Origin: Trichinella spiralis
Lineage: Eukaryota; Nematoda; Enoplea; Trichinellida; Trichinellidae
NCBI GenBank assembly: GCA_000181795.3
Contig: CM012955.1
Span: 4,682,488 to 4,746,487 of the forward strand
Length of the DNA: 64,000 bases
Reading direction: 5' to 3'
The position numbers and the translations under genes were made by a program. Each line of letters starts with the position of its first letter. The first letter of the stretch is position 1. This document shows, piece by piece, positions 22,710-35,964 of the stretch. The notes below the pieces were generated by a model that was not told the origin of the DNA, did not search any database, and saw nothing but the letters and a program-made list of their open reading frames with translations.

Positions 22710-25700
22710 CAATAAGCAAATGAGGAAGCTCGACTAAATGCTAACGGCTCGTTAGTCGAGATATGTTCTCGAATGTCCTGATTGCGTTGGACAGTGGTCA
22801 AGAAGCAAAACAGGAGGCGCAGGTGACCAACCAGGCCAGACTAGACCAAACCAGACCAGAGCAAGCTTCAGGGGTCAGGCCGAACAACGCGACCCCGCCG
22901 TCAGTTAGCACCCAAGCGCTTCTCTAATTTCTCCAATTGACCGTTGCTTGTTCTGCTTGCTTTGACCGGACTAAACTGATGACCGGAAGTTTACTAGCAA
23001 CGATTAATCATTACTGTTAAATTGAAATGACCATCAATTCATTTTTCAAAAAACAACACACATTTACACTGAAAAGTATGCAAAAGAAAATATGGATACT
23101 TTACTTTAAAAACAACAATATCCCGAATATATTATAAGAAAAATATCTCTTCTCTAAACTATGCTGAAGCGAAAATTGACAAAAAAAACTGCTAATTTTA
23201 AGAAATGACGAAAACGCTTCTTCTTTCAACATTTACCATAAAATTGAAAAGTTCAAAGCGAAAACTGAACTTCACTCTAGACGGCGTACATATTCGAACA
23301 AATTTTCCACTAACCTTACATCTATAGATACAGTAAGAACATGGAAATCATAAAACTGATTTCATCAATCATTCGAATGAAAAGAGAATAAAATATTCAA
23401 GAGGATATTTATTTGTACACGAAAAAATTTCATCAAACATACAAGCTGAACAAAATTGGAATTGGTAAAAAAAATAACAATGCTTTTTCCCGCTCAGTAT
23501 GGAAGCTTATTTTTCTTCGAATTCAACAAATTCCAAATTCTCGAACAAAAACTAGCATAAAAATATACAAAAATATTTTCATACTTTTTGAAAATTTTTA
23601 TCCTCGACGCGCTGAAATAATATAACATTTTCCCCTCATTTTGTCAAATGAACATATTTTAATCTTTTCAATCGAAGCTATTTGATACAATATACACAAA
23701 AAAATATAAAAAAGTAGGTTCTTTTAAAATTGCAACTGAAATTACAGAGAAAATTGAATAATATGAAAATGAAAATAGAACTATTACAAGAGAACAAAAG
23801 AACGGATAGGGGATGGGTTTGATTGATATTATTAATTGCCCTGTTGCAACGGTTGAGCGAATTCAACTTGAGGACATTCACTTGAAGCTAAATTCAACTG
23901 ACTGACTTGATTCAACAACAAACAAAATATGCTGAAACTTATCATTTGTCCACAACTCGTTCGAATCTCTGTCTGGATGTGTATCTGCTGATTTCAAAAG
24001 GGTGGGTCACATTTATTCAAAATACTCGCGCATTATACAGTAGTTGTTCAACTGCATCGGCAATTGAACGCGAAAAAATTGCAAAACATTCATTTTATGC
24101 ACCTACTGAAATTAATAGAATAAAATCACGTGCAATTTGTGTTACATAAATATAGCAACAAACCGTTGTGAAGGGGAGAGGGCAATTTGGAAAACAACAA
24201 AAAAATAACCAATGCAATCAATGTATGCATAATGAAAAGGCTAGTTGTGAGCAAAACCTTCGGATGTGTTGAAGATTGACGACGCATAGCACTTTTCCAT
24301 GTTACGCATACATGAGCTCGTGCGTTTGCTGTTGACGTTGGCACGGCTCCGTTCAAGCGTTAAAGATTTGCAAAAGCAGAAAAAGCCTGTCAACCAGGCC
24401 ATGTGTTCAACAAAAGATAATCGCAAATCAAAATGGCCGCGTTAGATCTGTTAATTAAAAATTGCGGAAGCAGCTTGTGAACAATGTTCATCTCCATTTG
24501 AAGCTGAACTAAATTTGCGCTGTGAAAACTGTAGTTACGGTTGTTGAAGTTTAGTGCAAGCGAATGAAAAAGTGAAAAATTCGAAATAAAACGGAAAAAA
24601 ATTGCTCGCATGGAGATTTAATGTGTTCGAGAATGTCAAAAATGTATTTTTTAATTTTTTTTTTGAAAAATACCTATGTTGACGACTGAGTATATAGAAA
24701 TTGAAGCTTCATCTTTAGTATTTTCGCAAACAAAATCCCTGAGATAGAAGGTATAGCAAGAGCAATTTTGAAAGTCTCATCTTAGCTCGGAATTTCATAC
24801 ATCCACACATACTTGATCACTATTGATGTTGATTTTGTCATTGTTGATTTGCTGATATGCAAATTAGCCTGCGTTGAGAAATAAATGCGCACACAGTGTA
24901 CGTTTTCATGTATCATATGTTGCTAAGCTTGTCGAGCATAACGCAAAATAATCAGTGGAGTTTTGAAAACTGTTCGCAGCAGTTTTGCTTTTGAAATTAT
25001 TTATTGTTATCTCATTTACATTTATTGATTATCATCAGCTGCTTTTGAACTTGAAAGTAATTATTTATATCTTAAGACCGATATATCGCACACCATATGT
25101 TGAAGCAGAGTCGTAAAACTGTTCGACTATTAAAAGTTATTGAAAAGCAGCCAAATGTTTTCAATGGAAAGATTTTTTGATATTTTCTTTTTCAACACTT
25201 TTGTGCAGAATTGCTATGACCATATCATACAACTGCAATTGCAGCAGTTTGCATCCGTTGCTTCTTGCTTTTATGCACTTTCTATTGATGACCTGTCGTT
25301 TAATTAATAAGCTTTTAAAGCGGAATCTTGTCAAGAATAAGCCTAAAGCTTTCTTAATCTTATCGTGTAAAACTAAAGAAAAGAATATTTTTCATTAGCA
25401 TATTTAATCGACACCTTTTCCAGTCACGCTAACAACAGTTTCAGCTTCAGTTAAGCTAACCTAACTGCGCAATGAATTTGTTTGTTTGTGTGCGTGTGTG
25501 TGTGTGTGGAAAGCTTTATTAGAATTTTTTTCATTTTATTTGTTTTTTCTTTATTTTGTCACAGTTAACAAAATACCTAGTTTCTGAGTAAATTTAGTGG
25601 CGTGAAATATTTGTTTAATTAAAAAAGTCAGCTTTAATTTACCATCAGATCAAATAGTTCAATGTAAAATAAAGTAACAAGCGTTGCTTATCAAGTTTCC

Positions 25701-25830
25701 AATATATTGTAAAAAGTACATATTTTTCTGACAAATTTTGTGTTTTGTTAAATATCGTCAAATCATTTCTGCCGTTTACAGCAATATTTTATAGAATAAT
25801 TTTATTTGTGAAAGCATTCTTTTTAAACTC

Positions 25831-26050
25831 ACATTGCTTCGTTCGAAGCCATCGTTTCATCTGTTGCACGTCATGCCTCTCTGATTGCTTTCAGATGCAT
25901 TGCCGCTCCCAGTGCTTTAGCTGTATTGCTTGCTGCTCCCATTGCTTTGTTCAGAGCCGCGCTTTATTTCTCGAATATCATGCCCCTTCTAGTGCTGCTT
26001 TCAGCTGTTTCCCCCGCTCCTGTTGTTTCGTTCGTTGCTGTCGCTTCATG
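25831..26050. repeat. Degenerate tandem repeat built on GCTCCCAGTGCTTT-like words
   Basis: Words such as GCCGCTCCCAGTGCTTT, GCTGCTCCCATTGCTTT and TTCGTTCG recur with uneven spacing of roughly 30-60 bases. On the minus strand one frame reads KAMGAASNTAKALGAAMHLK between stop codons, so it is not an intact gene. Confidence 0.45.
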
Positions 26051-27092
26051 CCATGAAAATAGCAGTGTTCTCCATTGAATTTTATACAAACAACTCGCTC
26101 TCTATAATATTACCACGGGATATTCTCGCTTTGGTAGAGTTGCAAAATTGCTGTTGACTATATTATGTGTATGTTATCAATGACAATTTGGCCAGACAAC
26201 TGAGCTTGAAGTGCACTGAATCCCAAGGTTTGTATATCACAGCCTTTGGCTTGAATACGGCAAGGGACGTAGGAAATTTGTCAAGAGATTTTTAATAATT
26301 AGAAGAAAATAAAAATAATATTTTTCATTCACACCGGAATCCCTACGTTTCCTCATCAGAGCACCCCGAACAACATGTGCTTGCATATACTGAGTGTGAA
26401 AAGCATGATGATAGACCCACGCAAAGATCAGTTGCAACATCCAGTCGATGGGACTGGCTTTTGCATAGATCCTATAGTAGTCGTCATTGAAAAAACGCAC
26501 CTGTACACAGACAGAGAGGTAAATGTTCCTCCTTTTGAAAAATTTTTGTGAACTTGAAATCGTTAGCATCAAGCTTTTTGTTCCAACAGCGTGAACAAAA
26601 TGTAGCTTAGACGGACAATGAAATAAATATCTCGAATTCAAAATATAAATAAAGTTAATAAAACTCTACAAAGTAAAAATTCATGAAATGTAGCCTTGAA
26701 ATTTTCTGATCATTCATTCTTCTATTTTTTTTTACAAAATAATCATTCTGCATTAAAAAGTTGCAAAAGAGTTTTTCCATTTTAAAATTATTGACCTGTT
26801 AAACATTGTTTAATAGCATAAAATGTTGCAAAAAGTAAAAAATTGATTAATTCACATCCTGATAACTTCTTAATGCAGTTGAAAAAATAAACTGAGCATA
26901 CTTATGCCCAGTGCAAATAAGCGGCATTATTCATGACGTACCTTTGAAATGATGAAGAAAAAAAAACACTCAAGAGAAGCAAGCTATTTCTTTAAGATGT
27001 AGCTTGTTCTTTGTCTTTGCATGTATGTTGGTGGAATTTTGCTGGACAATGGCCGGTGCAGAAAGGATCGTCCAGGGTCGCCAAGGTCGCAC

Positions 27093-27111
27093 TGTCAGGG
27101 GCGCCCTGACA
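27093..27111. repeat. Perfect GC-rich palindrome
   Basis: TGTCAGGG and CCCTGACA flank three bases. It is unusual in this AT-rich setting, and the word TCAGGGGCGCC also occurs near 18024. Confidence 0.5.
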
Positions 27112-29328
27112 GATTGATGCCAGCATGATGATAATAACGGCAATAATTTCAGGTCATTGCTTGACAAGCACGGCGTTCTGAACGCCCGTTGAGAGCAGGC
27201 TTTCCTTTGTTCCCACCACTTTTGCAAATGTGGCTCACCTGCAACATGTTTTAACGATGCTAAAAAATTTTTTTCTTATCTCATTCCAAGACTTGAGACA
27301 ATCTTCAGGTGCAGGCTTTGCTAAACTGATCCCTTCTGCCCAACAAATGTCAAGGCAACCTACCCATCACTGTTCCCTATCTATCGAAAGAACGCCCCTG
27401 ACCTGATCACTGGCACCCAGCCAATTGTCAATAATACGGACAACACGAAGCTAATGGTGAACTTTTTTCCATCAAACATATACAATATCTTATTGATTCA
27501 ATATACTTTTATATTTGCCATTTGCCATTTTAATACACCTATAGCACAAGTTATGCGTGTTTCTTGAACTTGATAATCCAAATATAAATTTGAATATCCA
27601 ACGCATTCCTTCCTTCCTCTTGCGACACATCTTGATTATCCTTCTTCCAGGTTCAATCTCGAAGGAATTCATTTACTTCAGCATTTAAAAATGCACCAAT
27701 AAAACTGTATTCATTTGTTGGCTATACTCATATACAAATCTGACTACTTCAACTAAATCAGTAAATTACCAGGTGTTCTTTGCAGAGATCACAATAATTT
27801 CGGCTTGCAGTAGAAAAATGCAATCAGTAATTTCACAGAACGATAATAATGATAATGATAATAATAAAAGTAGATTGCTCATGTAATTATAAGTGGCAGT
27901 CGGTCATTTAATGTAAACAACAAATTTCAAGGATATATGCACAGACAACATTTATCCATGAAATACGTTCAATCAAAGCGCAAAAAACATGCCGCTTTTT
28001 GAATAAAGTTAAATTTAACGTCGAACAGAAAAATAAATTGGATAATAATAATAATAATAATTAATAACATGAACTAACAGTTTTGCGATGCCGTAATTTG
28101 ATAAACGGATTACTGTATAGTTCAGAAAACCTGATAGCAATGAAAATGGTACCACTCACTCTACTGCAAAACTTTTTACCATTGTTTTTTTATATTTTTT
28201 CAAACGTAACATTATTATTAGTCGCAATTAATGCGAATGAAAATACTCGTTTTTGTTGTCTTCTATTCAAACTAATCCCAAGATTTTTTCAGTATTCACT
28301 TAGTTATATATGCATGAATTTTTTAACTGGGTTCTTCATGAGTTAAACTAAGTTATTCTATGTCGACTCGATAGATTGACTTAAATTTCAGTTTTATTAT
28401 ATAACCACATGCTTTTACTAAGTAATAAACATGGAAGGATAAAGTAAGATGAAGCCTTCTAAACAACTACTTTTTATCTAATCTAAAAATCCATGTATCC
28501 AGTGTAGGCACCATTTAATTAATCAGAATTATTCAGAATAGTTAATCAACAATAACGCCTCCAGAACTTAAATTTAAATTTAAATAATATATTTTTATAA
28601 TGTTTTTATATATTTAAAACGTTTATAATATATTTGAAACTTTATAATATTTTAATTTTTTATACCATAAAACAGTAAAAGTGAAATATTTATTTTTGAA
28701 AATTAATACTTTTAAACTATTTTTATTCCAAACTTTTTTCAAACTATTTTTATTAAATTTTTTCAAAAATTAATAATAAATCAATTTTTTGAAAAGTTAA
28801 TTTCATTGCCTCAAATGGCAAATTTCAGAAATATACTTGCTTATTATTTTTCTACTGTAGATTATGTCGTCTTATTTGTGTATTGCATTTGTGTGTACGT
28901 TATAAAAATTGTTATATTGTGATGATATAGGTATTGTTATAAAATGGTGTATCAATTATTTGTTATAAAAATTTTACTTGACTATAACTTAATTTGCTCT
29001 AACTTATATTTTTGAAGTGAAACATTGACCTTTAAAACATATACTGAGATGATTTAATTCAGCGAGTTATTGCAGTTGTAGTCTTTTCTTTTAGCATATA
29101 TTTATTCATAAGAGTTATCTGTTTTATCTAATTATAAACTGATGTTACATTCATTTTGTCAGCATGGTTTAATAAATAGTTTTTATTACAGATGAATTTT
29201 TGTTAGTGTTTATTTTTTAATTCTTAAATGAATTTCGCTTAGTTTAACTTCAAATGTTTTGTTAATAAACTTCTTTCATTTTCTAAATGCTTATTTTTTC
29301 CATGTGTGTTCCAGTGAGCTTTGCAGTG

Positions 29329-29940
29329 ATGATCGACACGGCAGAAATACGTGCTGCGGGCATTATCATTTTCAGAGTGATCGATAGTATCCGTGAATAT
29401 CTGTTGCTGCAAGCTGCGTATGAACCTCATCATTGGTCTCCGCCAAAAGGTGAAATTATCACTTTAAGCATTTTTTTTCAATAATTATTATGTTTAAATT
29501 ACAAAAGGGTACTTTATAAGTGAGGTTTTACTTGTTGGTGAGATTTTAATCGATGATTTCTTGATATTTCGACACTATGCTTAACCGTTGAACTCGCAAC
29601 TCTTCCATGTCTAGGTCGCTTAGAAAAGGATGAAAAAGAATTTGTAGCGGCAACGCGTGAAGTTTTCGAAGAGACTGGTCTAAGTGAAAATGACTACAAC
29701 ATCATCGCAGGTTTCAGTCACCAACTGCATTATGAAGCCAACCACCGCCAAAAGGTGGTTACATACTGGCTTGCAAAACTTGCAAATACGACTACTGAAA
29801 TTCGACTTTCAATGGAACACGATCATTATTGTTGGTGCAGTTTGGAGGATGCTAAAAGCTTAATTGAACATTCCAATATGCTTGAAATGCTTTTGAGCGC
29901 AGACCAATTTCTTTCTCATCATCGCATCACATCATCATGA
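29329..29940 (+). CDS. NUDT2: NUDT2, diadenosine tetraphosphate hydrolase
   Basis: Two exons, 29329-29449 and 29615-29940, joined at G|GT, give 148 residues against 147 in human. The enzyme is a cytosolic Nudix hydrolase that splits Ap4A asymmetrically into AMP and ATP. The Nudix box is complete: G, five residues, E, seven residues, then REVFEETGL. The intron falls inside its first Gly codon. Other family marks are the N-terminal AAGIIIFR strand, HHWSPPKG just before the box, and VVTYWLAKL with EHDHYCW after it, all close to the human protein. I chose the ATG at 29329 because it places RAAGIIIF as in human MALRACGLIIF. An earlier in-frame ATG at 29287 would add an atypical hydrophobic stretch, and a TTGCAG acceptor just before 29327 suggests the 5' UTR is spliced. 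Confidence 0.93.
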
Positions 29941-32230
29941 AATAGCATATATTTTGCGCATTGCATTGCAGCTATTATTTATTGCTGATAGCACGTTTTT
30001 TTTAGTTTTAAAAATGATGGTTATGCGGAGTAATGTTGTGTGTGCAATATCAGAATAATTAAAATATGTTACTCAAAAGTTAATCTTATTTGGAAATTAT
30101 CAATACGATTAACAAATATTTCCGTATAATGTTTGTAAATTTAAAATGTGGTTTAATCAAAATGTCTGATGATATTCAATTGTAATCTGTGTATGGGTAG
30201 TTTTGTAAGGCAAATTTCAAATATTTTCAAGCATAAATTTTAAAATGATGTTAAATTCGTATAACAATTGCAGTTCGTATGTTGTGTTAAATTAGAATCA
30301 TAATCAGTTTAAAAGTTTAACATATGCAGCGGTTCCTTAACAAAGTATTATTCAATGGATGGAATTTTTAAAGTCTACTGATTTTCATGTTAGGAACAAC
30401 GTAGTTTTACCTTGTTTATTTTTTAGAGTTTATGAGCTCAGCAGATAGTTTTAATTGGAATTTTGTGAAATCTTCCCATAGACAGTGCTGATAAAATACT
30501 CCACAAAATACCATCTACAATCAGGTTGGACTTTAGAGAAGTATTTTGATGATAAGACTAGGTTAAATAATGCGGTTTTGGAAAGTAGTACAATTAACAC
30601 AGAATAGTAGCCGTAGAAGAATTTTAGCAGAGGCTACGATTCAACACATATAATTTTGCATAACGTTAATATATATACAAATTCTACGGCTAATACAACA
30701 ATTCAATTGATTTGTCGTAGTTTGCTAATGCACAATGGACGCTGATTTGATCAGTGAAAAGCAATTTAGCGTCTAGTAGGTCAAATGTTTGATTTGTATT
30801 TAAAAATTTTATCAAAATTGTAAAGTTGATAGTTTCATCTTTTCTTTAGTAATAGAATATTTGTTAAATAAATTCATTATTCATCTATAATAAACAACAT
30901 TTTTTTCATTGCTGTTCTATAAATTATACAAAGTCACTGTACTTTTAGGACGGAAACAAAAATTATACATTATATTACAACAGTTTCCTGAGAAAAATAA
31001 CAATAAAAATTACATATATGCAAAAAGAAATCAATAAAAGTTGAACTTGATTTTCATTAAAAGAAATACCGTTATTTCATACATGAAATTTTTAATAGAA
31101 CGCTCCAAGCAAAATATTTCAGCCCTGTTTTAATAAAATACAAGAAAACATGTTTTTAGATTTATTAAACTTAAAACAATGAATTATTTTGATTAAACAT
31201 CGACGCTGATTGCGTGACACAGATTCAATAATTTTTAATAAATTTGTTTCATATTTCGTGAAAATCAATGCACTAAAAAATATTTTTTATATTTTTTTAA
31301 ATTAAAATAATATTTAATGGAATAAAAATAATGTTATTGCATTAAATACTTTGTGATTATTAATTTATTAATTGTGTCATTTAAAATTCTTCAAGGATGA
31401 ATTATATACTTCTGGATACTGTAAATTATGCCGTCTGACTTCTTTGTTAGCTGGTTGCTTGTTGGTGCGATGGCAGTAGTGTTGAGTTGTCTGTATGCAT
31501 TAACGACGATGCAGCTTCATAATGAATAACCTTGGTAATTGCCTGTTCATTTATCTCAACTTTGGCATTTTCTGTCGCATGAAAAGTGATAAATTAAACT
31601 TTTAATGCAAGTTGACGATGCACGAATTGTAATTCAGAATAAAACGATTGTTTTTCAAGCTGTCGCGTAGTGAAGCGTAAAAGTGCGGAAAACCATTAAT
31701 GACAAATTGTGAAAACTTTCAGTTTTGTTTAGCATATTTTAAAATACTAGAAAAGAACAATTAATGTATATCTAAAAGCTTTTAGTTTAATCATTGTAAT
31801 AAATTTTTTCAAACTTTTCGTGTTCCATTTTACATCGTTGATCGAAGGCTTTTTGGTTTTGCCATTTTTCATCATAACGATTTTAATTTGGCAATACTAT
31901 GTCATGTTATTGTTTTAGGGCTTTTACGATGATCTTATTTCCTGCGGTATAGCTGTTCGAATCATAATCGTTCCTATGCAAATTATATAATTTATTTTGT
32001 CCCTCCGTGTTCAGTACTTAAATAAATATCGGTAACAATACTGGGTTAATCATTTAAGCTGATTGCGTTCGTTCAGTAGAGTGAAAGTTCTGTTCATCTC
32101 TCGCTGCTTTCAGAATGTTCGGATGGATGGTGTTTTCGTTAACGTTGTCGAACAGAGTTGGTTCAAACTGACAGTTTACAACGGCAGACTGAAAAATGGT
32201 GGATGGAAAATGGATGGACCCGGAAGGTCT
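29941..32230. other. Intergenic, AT-rich
   Basis: No exon is supported. Around 30.60-30.76 kb there are short imperfect inverted repeats that reuse TAGCCGTA and GGCTACGA, words also found in the first hairpin downstream. They could be remnants of further hairpins, but their stems are too short to call. Confidence 0.45.
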
Positions 32231-32233
32231 TCA

Positions 32234-32299
32234 TGCGGCTACGATCATCTTTGCTCAATTTTGATAATAAACAATTGAGCAATTTTGATCGTAGCCGTA
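32234..32299 (+). ncRNA. Candidate pre-miRNA hairpin 1, miR-87/233/356 seed
   Basis: An imperfect hairpin. The 5' arm CGGCTACGATCA pairs with TGATCGTAGCCG, a 3 by 3 internal loop follows, then TTGCTCAATT pairs with AATTGAGCAA. The terminal loop is about 12 bases. The likely mature strand is on the 3' arm at 32275-32296 and begins UUGAGCAAU. Bases 2-8 (UGAGCAA) are the seed of miR-87, miR-233 and miR-356, which also use the 3' arm. Confidence 0.68.
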
Positions 32300-32472
32300 C
32301 GAATGACCATAATTCTTAGCCGTAACTCCACTTAGCAGCAGCAGTACCACGTAGACAAAGATCATTGTTGCAAATTATAAATAGTTTTCTGTTGTCGATT
32401 GTTGAAACTGAGTTTTTTGAGCTAATGAATTTTCAAATCAGTGAAATTGATACTCCAGCAGCTGAACTCGTC

Positions 32473-32543
32473 GTATAGCGACGACAGTGGTTGCTCCAAT
32501 TGAGTTCAGATATACAATTGAGCAATCACAGTCGTAGCTTTAC
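32473..32543 (+). ncRNA. Candidate pre-miRNA hairpin 2, miR-87/233/356 seed
   Basis: The 5' arm GCGACGACAGTGGTTGCTC pairs with GAGCAATCACAGTCGTAGC, with scattered single mismatches, a G-U pair and a one-base bulge near the loop. The stem continues to CAATTG at the loop. The likely mature strand is 32518-32539 and begins UUGAGCAAUC. It lies 240 bases from hairpin 1 on the same strand with the same arm and the same seed. Confidence 0.72.
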
Positions 32544-34389
32544 GTAGAGTTTGAAAACCCGAACGCTGCTACACGCCAGTTTGCCCGAGAAGTGGCGAAG
32601 AAGAGAAAACAACGGTCGATTGACGAAATATTAAATTAACTATTGTTGATTATCGAAATAAAATTTTGAATAAACAATCTGCTTCATTGTTTGAAACATT
32701 TTAAAAAACACTTATACAAATACAACACATTGAAGAGTGGTTACAAATGCAAATGAACAATCTTATCGCTAAACGAAATTTTGTTTACTTTCTAATTCTT
32801 GTTGCTTTCTTAGAAATGTGTTACTGAAAGTTGTAACATTCTGAATATTGTATGAGGCGCTTACGTGGCAACACTTAACACTTAACAATGGCAAGGAATG
32901 AAAAAACAATATGAATTTTGTTTTCAACTTCTCTATATGTATGAATTTTGAAATTTCTAATCTGAAGATTTTAATCAAGCAATAAAATATGCGTGCAGTT
33001 GTTGAATCGGCCAAATTTGTTTACAAATTTATGCTGAAACGCATTCATTTAAGCGGAAGTTGACTTTACATCGGAAAGATACATTTTTGCAGCGAGAATG
33101 TTGTAAATTTTTGAGACCCATTTCGGCTATCAACTACAATTATTCAATTTTTTTGCTTATAGATTAAACGTAAAAGTTTTACATGGTTATTTTGTTTATA
33201 ATTGTTGAACATTCAACGTAAAATTTGTAAATAAAAATTGAAAGCTTAACAGATATGTTGAAATAATTTTTTTAGATGAAATTTTGTTTATTTGACATTT
33301 TCGTGTTTAAAAATAAACGAAAAAAAAATTTAAACAACTGAAGTATTTAGGTCAGTTTTCTGATTAGTCATAATTTCATTTCAAAACATTAAAAATTTTT
33401 CATATTTTATACTTAACGCTTTAAAATTGATTTATTTCATTTTTTTATTATATAAATTTCAAATTTTAAATTTATTCAGTGATGATTTGTTAACTTGCCG
33501 AAATGCAACTTTGTTGCGGTGGTTTTGTTCTTAACTGATACAATTTTTAAAAAAATATTTTTTTTAATACAATATGCAATTTTATATTAATTATATGCAG
33601 TTTTAAATTAAGTTAACTTTTATTGCTTTTCAGGTACAATAGATGGTGAAATGTCAGTTACAATACTTGCAGCTATCCTAATTGCTTTTAATTACAGTAG
33701 CATTGACACGTAACTTATTTTGACAAAGATCGATTTGTGTGCGGTGGCGTCGGCGGCGGCAGTTTGTTCCCACAGTTTTTTCAAATCGCGTCGTTAATGA
33801 CGGCGTCATTTGGCTGCATGAAAACATTCTAGGCACTCTTGATTCATAATAAAGCAGAAGCTGAGTGGAAACATCGTTTTGAAAGTTTCGTCTGCGTTTT
33901 CGTCGAGCGCGGTGCGTTTTCGGCAAACGAATCCTATCTGTATTCGGCATCCTACGTTTCGACCGTTCAGTGAAACTTTTATATTTATATTTTCGTGAAA
34001 AAAAGCTTTTCCAATAAATTTAAGCCATCTCTATTTTAGGTCATCCTGTCTCGACTCATCAAAAGCATCTTGCTGTTGATTTGGGCCGACATCGTTTGAA
34101 TACTTGTTGAAATAAACATACAGTTCACTAAACCTGAGTGTCTTTGATTTTTAGGTAGACGAAGAATTCAGTTTTGAAGTGGCATTTTGTCGCTTCTAAC
34201 GTTGATCCCGTATCATCACTCATAATGTTGGTCATGAGGCAGTATATCGATTGATTGGCAACGAAAACTTTTCGCATTGGTGAAAGAGAAAGCCCAGAAA
34301 GCGTTTTCAAGTGTACTTGTCTATATGCTAATTGTACGATTTCAGTTTATAGGTATTTGGGTTTCCCTACCGTGGGCTATTTCTTTTCT

Positions 34390-34458
34390 TGGAGCGGCAA
34401 CCACTGTTGCTCGAATTGAGTTTTATGGACAATTGAGCAACTCTGGTTGTCGCTTTAC
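34390..34458 (+). ncRNA. Candidate pre-miRNA hairpin 3, miR-87/233/356 seed
   Basis: AGCGGCAACCACTGTTGCTC pairs with GAGCAACTCTGGTTGTCGCT, with two mismatches, one G-U pair and a one-base bulge in the same place as in hairpin 2. The likely mature strand is 34433-34454 and begins UUGAGCAACUC, which resembles the start of C. elegans miR-356. The sequence just after the stem (CTTTACG) is shared with hairpin 2, which supports origin by duplication. Confidence 0.72.
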
Positions 34459-34459
34459 G

Positions 34460-35964
34460 AAGAATTTTGTCCATGGAGTTTGGCTAGCAGTTGTTGCGTG
34501 AAACCTGACGTTGATTGTGAAAATACAATTGTTTTTGTTGTTTTGTTTAAACTGCATATATGACAGAAAACATTATCAATAAAAAGTTGAAATGAACATT
34601 AATTCTCTGTTGAATGTTAAAATTGCACTAACTTTACAAATTGAAAATTAATATTGAATGGTGGCACACTTGAAATTGTTTGTAATGCTCGTAAACCTAA
34701 AATTGCTCGAAGCTAACAAAAACAGCCACGAAATCACGTAATTTATTGATTTAAGCAAAAATCAGTCGAGCGGAAAATTCTCGAACGTGAACGATCAGTC
34801 TTTTGTTTTTCTTTGAAGTTCTTCAAATTGTCTCTTGGTCAGTACTTTTTACCGAGAAAATTGGCATATTTGTTCGTTAATGAATGCAAATTGACAAATT
34901 ATTTGCGTTTTATCCCTTTTGAAGAGTTGCATTTCATTTAAACGTGACATGAAAAGAACGTAGCATTTCATCTTTGTCCCTTGTTTGTTTTGCAGACGAG
35001 AAAGTTGTTTACGAATTTTACGTTAATGTGGGCAGCAATGGAAGCATTTGTAGAAAAAGTAATGTACAGAAAGGAGAGCATACTTTTAAGTTGTTATTTA
35101 AAATAGCAAGCAGTTAATTGTCTGAAAAGGTAAAATTGACAAAACCGTCAGCACGAAAAATTATTCAAAGATGTTTCAAAATGAAAATATATTTACAAAA
35201 ACCTATTCAATTATTCAACAGACTGCTATTTTTCATTCTCATTCTATTTTAAGCGTAAAAAAAGTCTTATCGTAAAGCTTTTGTACGTATGTACCTGATT
35301 GTTTGATTACAGTCTTACTGACAGGTCGTTACGTGGGAATTGAACTCGTTGTCACTGTGACTGTATTTGACGGCGGCAGTTGTGATTAATGGTATTTTTA
35401 TCAGTATTATTTGTTGTTCGATACTCTAATCTAGATGGGGGTATTTTGTTTGGTTGTTTATTTTAAATTTATTTCAATCCACGATATACATCGGTTGTTC
35501 GGTTTGAACTTTCGCACGGCACACAACAAAAAGCGCACTTTCAGTCTGGGGCAGTGCAATTGTACTTTTGAGTTTTTTTTCTTTTTCAAATAAAGCATTC
35601 TAAAATATTTTATTCATTGCATGGGAAGTGGTGCAACTTTGACACATTGAACATTCGCACTGAAAAATGCTGATAGAAACTTGATGGAAAATTGTTGTCA
35701 ATTGCACAAATCAATAAATTTAAAAAAAGAATATAAATTTACAAGATATTTATTGAGATAATTTGAAAAGCAGAAATATTATTCTCCACTTCAATCTATT
35801 CAACTGACAAAATGACAAACAATTATATAAGTAATACATTTGAACAAGAAATTACAGTAGTTCATAATTGAAAACGATCGCTAACTTTTGTAAAAATTTA
35901 TTTTCATATTTAAAAATTAGCGTCAAATTTATTGATATTGTCAAGTATTCTTTAGTGGACAAAG
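34460..35964. other. Intergenic, AT-rich, nothing assigned
   Basis: No supported exon or structured RNA. The stretch between hairpins 2 and 3 (32.54-34.39 kb) is similar, apart from a GC-richer patch at 33.70-33.96 kb with no convincing product. Confidence 0.45.

Larger units (their letters stand above)
22710..29328. other. 6.6 kb gene-poor region between the zinc-finger gene and NUDT2
   Basis: Mostly AT-rich. It includes a GC-richer patch at 22.75-22.98 kb with AGACCA repeats, a (TG)n run at about 25488-25508, a degenerate repeat at 25.83-26.05 kb, and a short palindrome at 27093-27111. An exon-like minus-strand frame at 26500-26237 follows a good GTACAG acceptor, but I cannot connect it to a start codon or a family. 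Confidence 0.5.

Noticed and set aside
23955-23975. GTTCGAATC word suggesting a tRNA T-loop
   Set aside because: No acceptor, D or anticodon stems can be placed around it.
24737-24760. TCCCTGAGA, the lin-4/miR-125 seed start
   Set aside because: No complementary arm within 80 bases on either side; the similarity ends after nine bases.
26234-26256. TATCACAGCC, the miR-2 family start
   Set aside because: The upstream sequence does not form a stem with it; only a tiny AGCC/GGCT pairing is present.
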